DNA from: Pseudomonas sp. LS44
GTDB lineage: Bacteria; Pseudomonadota; Gammaproteobacteria; Pseudomonadales; Pseudomonadaceae
Assembly: GCF_024730785.1 (NCBI RefSeq)
Contig: NZ_CP102830.1
Location: 1,922,001-1,986,000 of the forward strand
Direction of reading: 5' to 3'
Length of the DNA stretch: 64,000 nucleotides
Translations under genes and position numbers: made by a program
The notes under the pieces: model-generated
Database searches by the model: none
Seen by the model: only the letters and a program-made list of their open reading frames with translations
Told to the model about the DNA's origin: nothing
In this document: positions 59,566-64,000 of the stretch, piece after piece
Numbering within the stretch: the first letter of the stretch is position 1
Layout: each line of letters starts with the position of its first letter

Positions 59566-59686
59566 GAAGCTGTTTTCAAAGTTTTACGCTGCAGGATGAG
59601 GGATGGCGCAGGTTCGGAGCTCGAAACCAGCGCCAGTATCTTCCTGGCGGAAACAACTGTGCTCGTGACGCTTTGAAAACAGCTTC
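59566..59686. repeat. inverted repeat in the acnB upstream region
   Basis: GAAGCTGTTTTCAAAG (59566-59581) recurs as its exact complement (59671-59686), 89 bases apart. The 385-base gap between acnB and the next gene holds no other feature I recognise. It could be a repeat family member, a large hairpin in the acnB leader, or binding sites. Confidence 0.8.
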
Positions 59687-59833
59687 CAACGGACATCTAC
59701 GCCTAAAAGGCGGAGGGATTCTACTGGAAAGGACCGGCAAAGTTAAGCGTAAACCCGCATGGAAACTGAGGTGACCCTGCCTGGGCAACGGGCTAAAATG
59801 CCGGCCTGTTCCGCTGCCCATTGCCTATCGATC

Positions 59834-60310
59834 ATGTCCAACCAGCGCATCAAGACTCCCTGTGTAGGCCTTTGCTCTACGGTGTATGGCGATCTGGTCT
59901 GCCGTGGCTGCAAGCGCTTTCACCACGAAGTAGTCAACTGGAACGCCTACAGCGAGGAAGAAAAACGCGCGGTCTGGCAGCGTTTGGAGATCCTTCTGGC
60001 CCAGGTCATGGAAGCCAAGCTGGATGTATTCGATGCCGCGCGCCTACGCAATCAACTTGAACAGCGCAAAATCCGCTTCGTCCCCGAGCAGTCGCCTTAC
60101 TGCTGGGCATATCAGCTGATCGCGCGGGGCGCACGGGTGATCAGCCAGTTGGACGCCTATGGGATGGCTCTGCTGCCAGAGTTCCGCGATTGGGCGCTGC
60201 CGGAGCTGCGCGATGCCATTGATCGGGAGTTCTTTCTGCTCTCCGAAGCGCATTACGATCGTTACATCGCGCCGCGTTTTCTTCTCGAAGGCATGGAAAA
60301 GCGCGTCTGA
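59834..60310 (+). CDS. DUF1289-type Cys-rich protein
   Basis: A 158-residue protein. Its N-terminal part has four Cys (10, 14, 23 and 26; PCVGLCST, then VCRGCKRFHHEVVNW), the pattern of the small DUF1289 family thought to bind an Fe-S cluster or zinc. The remaining helical 100 residues are an extension found in pseudomonads. The ATG at 59834 gives this conserved start. It corresponds to PA1788 by position. Function is unknown. Confidence 0.8.
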   Translation: MSNQRIKTPCVGLCSTVYGDLVCRGCKRFHHEVVNWNAYSEEEKRAVWQRLEILLAQVMEAKLDVFDAARLRNQLEQRKIRFVPEQSPYCWAYQLIARGARVISQLDAYGMALLPEFRDWALPELRDAIDREFFLLSEAHYDRYIAPRFLLEGMEKRV

Positions 60311-60325
60311 TGCACTGATTAAAGG

Positions 60326-60361
60326 CATGACAAGGCCGCCTTTGTTGGCGGCTTTGTCATG
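60326..60361. terminator. convergent inverted repeat
   Basis: CATGACAA-GCCGCC and GGCGGC-TTGTCATG surround a short loop between two convergent genes. Both directions are possible, but T runs are short. Confidence 0.6.
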
Positions 60362-60377
60362 TTTGGTGCGCGCTTGA

Positions 60378-61241
60378 TCAGTGCTGCGCTACCAGTTCCT
60401 CGAGATGGGCAATGATGGCGTCCGGTTTGAGAACCAGCACATCGCTTTCCAGGGTGTCGAGCACTACCTCGGCTGTATTGCCGATCAGTACCCCTGACAG
60501 ACCGCTGCGGGCAACGGTGCCGATAACCGTCACTGCCGCGCCGAGCTGGTGGGCGATGTAGGGAATCAGCACATCGGCCGGGCCCTCTTCGACATGCAGA
60601 TGCTGGTCGTCGATTGAATATTCTGTCTGGAAGCCAAGGCACTGCTCGCGATAACGCGATTCGATGGTTTCTTTGAGCTGAAATACCGGGTCGGCGGCCG
60701 ACAGCATTGGTGACGGATGGGCGGCAATGACGTGCAGATCGGCTTTGGCCAGCGCGGCAATCTCGTGGGCGTGGCTAACGATGCTGGAGTGCAGGGTGCG
60801 ATGTTCGCTGTCTGAGTTCCCGACATCGACGGCTGCCAAAATCGTCCCGCCAGTCCAGGGTTTTTCGCTTTTCACCATCAATACCGGGCAAGGGCAGTGC
60901 CGCAAAAGCTTCCAGTCGTCCGGAGTGAGCAGGGCTTTTTTCAGCGGATTGTCCGGCAGATGCCGCTTTATCACCAGGCCGCAGCCTTCGGCCTGCTGTG
61001 CGCTGATGATGGTTTGGTACTCGGTCTCATGCCACGCCTGTTGGCTGGAAACGCTATAGCCGTCGAGTTGGAGGGATGCACTGACTTGGTCAAGGAAGGG
61101 AGTGTGGTCGCTTTTTTTATCGCAAATCAGAAGATGCAGATGCGATTGGGTGACGCTGGAAATCAGTTTGGCTCGCTTGATTGCCCAGCCTTCTGACTCG
61201 TCGGGTTCCATTAATACAAGAATGCTGCGTATTGCTTGCAT
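60378..61241 (-). CDS. tandem universal stress protein (UspA family)
   Basis: A 287-residue protein of two Usp domains (about 1-140 and 150-285). The second retains the ATP-binding pattern GTVARSGLSGVLIGNTAE; the first is degenerate. The ATG at 61241 is chosen because GGGAG lies nine bases upstream. An ATG nine bases earlier overlaps that site. A perfect Anr box lies 60 bases upstream, indicating induction when oxygen is low. It corresponds to PA1789 by position. Confidence 0.88.
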   Translation of the reverse strand: MQAIRSILVLMEPDESEGWAIKRAKLISSVTQSHLHLLICDKKSDHTPFLDQVSASLQLDGYSVSSQQAWHETEYQTIISAQQAEGCGLVIKRHLPDNPLKKALLTPDDWKLLRHCPCPVLMVKSEKPWTGGTILAAVDVGNSDSEHRTLHSSIVSHAHEIAALAKADLHVIAAHPSPMLSAADPVFQLKETIESRYREQCLGFQTEYSIDDQHLHVEEGPADVLIPYIAHQLGAAVTVIGTVARSGLSGVLIGNTAEVVLDTLESDVLVLKPDAIIAHLEELVAQH

Positions 61242-61301
61242 GGTCGTCATCTCCCTGGAATCTACTGATTGCACTGTAGTAGGTGTCAGGTTCGTGCGTT
61301 T

Positions 61302-61315
61302 TTGATCTAAATCAA
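61302..61315 (-). promoter_or_regulatory. Anr (FNR) box
   Basis: TTGAT-CTAA-ATCAA is a perfect match to the Anr/FNR consensus. Its centre is about 67 bases before the usp start codon, which suits a class II site at about -41.5 with transcription starting near 61267. It could also affect the divergent miaE gene. Confidence 0.85.
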
Positions 61316-61402
61316 CGCACCGCTGGCCGTCCTGGCTTGCATTCGTATAATGGCCCGCCCTGACGTCCTCTGCCAGCGCCACCGTAGCGCCCTCGTGAGC
61401 CC

Positions 61403-62005
61403 ATGCAACTGCTTCCGGAAATCGAAAACTTCCTGCTTTGTCCTACGCCAGACGCCTGGATTGCTCAGGCTTTGGCTAATCAGGACTTGCTATTGATCGA
61501 CCATGCTAATTGCGAGAAAAAGGCTGCATCGACAGCTATTACGCTACTGTTTCGTTACGTCGAAAAGGCCGATTTGCAAGACAAATTGTCTCGATTGGCG
61601 CGCGAGGAGTTACGTCATTTCGAGCAGGTGGCTGCGCTGATGAAGAAGCGCGGTGTCCGTTATCGGCCCGTCAGCGCATCGCACTATGCTCAGCGGCTGC
61701 ACAAACATATGCGCAGTTCAGAGCCGCATAAGTTGATCGACACATTGATTGTTGGGGCCTTCATCGAGGCGCGCTCTTGTGAGCGTTTTTTCCGTTTGGC
61801 ACCACATCTCGATGAGGAGCTGGGCAAGTTCTATCGCTCGTTGCTCAAGTCAGAGGCGCGGCATTACCAGGGCTATCTGCAGATGGCTCAGGCTTATACC
61901 GATGGACCGATCGATGAGCGCATTGCCTATTTTGCCGAGGTGGAGCGAGAGGCGATTCTGACTCCGGATACCGAGTTCCGCTTCCACAGCGGCGCCGCTG
62001 CCTGA
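61403..62005 (+). CDS. miaE: tRNA 2-methylthio-N6-isopentenyl-adenosine hydroxylase
   Basis: A 200-residue non-heme diiron enzyme that hydroxylates the isopentenyl group of ms2i6A at position 37 of tRNAs reading U-starting codons. Predicted iron ligands are Glu38 (ANCEKKA), Glu and His in REELRHFEQ, Glu in AFIEARSCERF, and Glu and His in KSEARHYQGY. Length matches the family. It is divergent from the stress-protein gene and needs oxygen, in contrast to the Anr-linked neighbour. Confidence 0.9.
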   Translation: MQLLPEIENFLLCPTPDAWIAQALANQDLLLIDHANCEKKAASTAITLLFRYVEKADLQDKLSRLAREELRHFEQVAALMKKRGVRYRPVSASHYAQRLHKHMRSSEPHKLIDTLIVGAFIEARSCERFFRLAPHLDEELGKFYRSLLKSEARHYQGYLQMAQAYTDGPIDERIAYFAEVEREAILTPDTEFRFHSGAAA

Positions 62006-62015
62006 GTCGATCGAT

Positions 62016-62738
62016 TCAGGCCAGCTCAAACGGCGCTTGGTGAAAACCGCTCGCGTCGACCTGTAGCGCCCAGCCCTGTTTATCCCAGTCGCCTAAGACG
62101 ATGCGTTGTGCAGCGTTGCCATTGATCTGCAGCGGATGGATGGCGGGGCGGTGCGTATGCCCGTGAATCAGCGTTTTCACCCCGCTGGCGGCCATGATAC
62201 GCGGCACTTCATCCTGGGTGACGTCGGTGATTTCGCTGGCTTTCATACGCGTTTGCATGCGGCTTTCCTGGCGTAGCTTGCGAGCCAGTTTCTGTCTCGT
62301 CGCTAATGGCAAGTGGCGCAAAACCCATAAGGTCAGCGGGTTGCGCAGCCAGCGACGCAGGCGCATGTATGCCGCATCCTGAGTGCACAAGCTGTCGCCA
62401 TGCATGAGCAATACCGGCTCGCCGTACAGTTGGACGAGACTGGGATCGGTTAACAGTGTGCAGCCTGCTTGGCGGCAAAATTCCGCGCCAATCATGAAGT
62501 CACGGTTGCCGTGCATCAGGTAAATCTGCGTGCCGCCATCGCTGAGCAGGCGCAGTGCCTGGGTGATGGAGCGTTGGAAGGGAGTCATGGCGTCGTCGCC
62601 AATCCACGCCTCGAAAAAATCGCCAAGGATGTATAGCGCTTCGGCCTGGCTGGCGCGCGCGGCAAGAAAGTGCAGGAGCGCCCGGGTGATATCCGGGCGC
62701 TCCTCTTCGAGATGCAGGTCGGAGATCAGCAGGATCAA
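62016..62738 (-). CDS. lpxH: UDP-2,3-diacylglucosamine diphosphatase
   Basis: A 240-residue calcineurin-like phosphoesterase of lipid A synthesis that hydrolyses UDP-2,3-diacylglucosamine to lipid X and UMP. The metal-binding motifs are [44 protein letters not shown] and [10 protein letters not shown]. It overlaps ppiB by four bases, and the two form a small operon on the strand opposite glnS, an order conserved in Pseudomonas. Confidence 0.95.
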   Translation of the reverse strand: MILLISDLHLEEERPDITRALLHFLAARASQAEALYILGDFFEAWIGDDAMTPFQRSITQALRLLSDGGTQIYLMHGNRDFMIGAEFCRQAGCTLLTDPSLVQLYGEPVLLMHGDSLCTQDAAYMRLRRWLRNPLTLWVLRHLPLATRQKLARKLRQESRMQTRMKASEITDVTQDEVPRIMAASGVKTLIHGHTHRPAIHPLQINGNAAQRIVLGDWDKQGWALQVDASGFHQAPFELA

Positions 62739-63229
62739 GCGACGATCTCGGCCTTCTCGATGATTACGTCGTCAACCGGCACGTCCTGGTGGCCGGAGCG
62801 CATCGTGGTGGCAACACCTTTGATCTTGTTCACAACATCCATGCCTTCGACGACTTCGCCGAACACGGTGTAGCCCCAGCCCTGAACGGTCGGTGCGCTG
62901 TGATCGAGGAAAGTGTTGTCAGAGACGTTGATGAAAAATTGCGCGGAAGCCGAATGCGGTTCCATGGTGCGGGCCATGGCAACGGTGCCGACTTTGTTCG
63001 ATACGCCGTTGTTGGCTTCATTCTTGATGGATGCGCGAGTGGCTTTTTGTTTCATGCCTGGTTCGAAGCCGCCGCCCTGGATCATGAAGTTGCTGATTAC
63101 GCGGTGGAAAACGGTGTTGTCGTAATGACCAGCCTTCACATACTCCTCGAAGTTGGCCACGGTTTCCGGCGCTTTGTCGGCGAACAGATTGAGGGTGATG
63201 ACGCCGTAGTTGGTATGTAGTTTGATCAT
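62735..63229 (-). CDS. ppiB: peptidyl-prolyl cis-trans isomerase B (cyclophilin)
   Basis: A 164-residue cytoplasmic cyclophilin that speeds proline isomerisation during folding. It shows [21 protein letters not shown] with catalytic Arg, followed by [21 protein letters not shown] and the C-terminal [12 protein letters not shown] segment. No signal peptide is present. It is first of the ppiB-lpxH operon, divergent from glnS. Confidence 0.95.
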   Translation of the reverse strand: MIKLHTNYGVITLNLFADKAPETVANFEEYVKAGHYDNTVFHRVISNFMIQGGGFEPGMKQKATRASIKNEANNGVSNKVGTVAMARTMEPHSASAQFFINVSDNTFLDHSAPTVQGWGYTVFGEVVEGMDVVNKIKGVATTMRSGHQDVPVDDVIIEKAEIVA

Positions 63230-63350
63230 GATGAAATCGCTCTATCGGAAAAATCGAAGGCCTGTCAGGGGGTTGACTGCTTCGGCTATGATAAGCGCTT
63301 TGATTTGACCGGCCTACCCTGAGCCGTGCACCAGCATTATCAAGGACATC

Positions 63351-64000
63351 ATGAGCAAGCCAGAGACTCCCGCCGCAGCAAACTTTCTCCGCCAGATCGT
63401 CCAGGCCGACCTTGAGGCCGGCAAGCATGCGAAGGTCATTACACGCTTCCCGCCGGAGCCCAATGGCTACCTGCATATCGGTCATGCCAAATCGATCTGC
63501 CTGAACTTCGGTCTGGCCAAGGAGTTTGGCGGCGATTGCCATCTGCGTTTTGACGACACCAATCCGGCCAAGGAAGACCAGGAGTACATCGACGCCATCG
63601 AGGCCGATGTGAAATGGCTGGGCTTTGAGTGGGCGGGTTCGGTGCGGTATGCCTCCAATTACTTCGACCAGCTCCATGACTGGGCTGTCGAGCTGATCAA
63701 GGCCGGCAAGGCCTATGTGGATGACCTGTCGCCGGAGCAAGCCCGTGAGTACCGCGGCAGTCTGACCGAGCCAGGCAAAAACAGTCCGTTCCGCGAGCGC
63801 AGCGTGGAGGAGAGTCTGGACCTGTTCGCGCGCATGAAAGCGGGAGAGTTCCCGGATGGTGTTCGGGCCCTGCGTGCGAAGATCGATATGGCCTCGCCGA
63901 ACATGAACCTGCGCGACCCGATCCTTTACCGCATCCGCCATGCCCATCACCATCAGACCGGCAACAAGTGGTGCATCTATCCCAGCTATGACTTCACCCA
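63351..64000 (+). CDS. glnS: glutaminyl-tRNA synthetase, 5' part
   Basis: The first about 216 residues of class Ic GlnRS, cut by the window end. The start ATG gives [18 protein letters not shown] and follows AAGGA. The ATP-binding HIGH motif appears in [16 protein letters not shown], followed by [21 protein letters not shown]. It charges tRNA-Gln with glutamine. The KMSKS region and anticodon-binding domains lie beyond the window. Confidence 0.96.
   Translation, partial: MSKPETPAAANFLRQIVQADLEAGKHAKVITRFPPEPNGYLHIGHAKSICLNFGLAKEFGGDCHLRFDDTNPAKEDQEYIDAIEADVKWLGFEWAGSVRYASNYFDQLHDWAVELIKAGKAYVDDLSPEQAREYRGSLTEPGKNSPFRERSVEESLDLFARMKAGEFPDGVRALRAKIDMASPNMNLRDPILYRIRHAHHHQTGNKWCIYPSYDFT

Overview
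The window is about 64 kb of G+C-rich chromosome from a Pseudomonas, most likely an environmental (soil or rhizosphere) species. The evidence is the genus-typical OprF porin, the LpxH-PpiB-GlnS block, NasS/NasT nitrate control, AcnB, an Anr box, an AlgU-type promoter, two sigma-54 promoters, and a backbone order that follows the oprF-cobA-nas-nasTS-acnB-usp-lpxH-ppiB-glnS order I recall from P. aeruginosa. I see no rRNA, tRNA, transposase, integrase, prophage or CRISPR.

Layout. 0-3.6 kb: a catabolic pair (enoyl-CoA hydratase, MmsA) with a divergent LysR regulator. 3.6-6.2 kb: the molybdate importer modABC behind a ModE-like operator. 6.3-12.1 kb: a TtgABC/MexAB-OprM-type RND efflux operon whose promoter keeps a TtgR-like operator, although no TetR gene lies beside it. 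12.3-26.6 kb: a sulfate-ester scavenging island with arylsulfatase AtsA, the ABC importer AtsR/AtsB/AtsC, the LysR regulator SftR, the TonB-dependent receptor SftP, AtsK plus a second Fe(II)/2-oxoglutarate dioxygenase, and its own TonB-ExbB-ExbD motor. 27-28 kb: oprF, without sigX upstream but with an AlgU-type promoter.

28-56 kb: assimilatory nitrate genes broken into blocks. cobA, nitrate reductase and a NirB-like FAD protein form one operon. The transporter nasA lies about 12 kb away, and nasS-nasT lie a further 8 kb on. Both nitrate operons start at a sigma-54 promoter followed by a leader with paired hairpins of the type bound by ANTAR antiterminators, so NasT should control both. The siroheme half of NirB and NirD are absent. 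The blocks are separated by an Mce/Mla-type lipid ABC transporter, two tandem autotransporters with nearly identical barrels, a PP2C-kinase fusion, a PL7 alginate lyase, a thioesterase, a PqqU-like PQQ receptor next to a PQQ-dependent sugar dehydrogenase, and the aminotransferase AlaC. 56-64 kb: housekeeping genes (acnB, a DUF1289 protein, an Anr-linked universal stress protein, miaE, lpxH, ppiB, and glnS cut off by the window end).

How the genes work together. modABC and cobA support the nitrate system by supplying molybdenum and a siroheme precursor. The ats/sft island carries sulfate esters from the outer membrane to the cytoplasm and releases sulfate. Dispersed REP/REPIN palindromes mark several gene boundaries.
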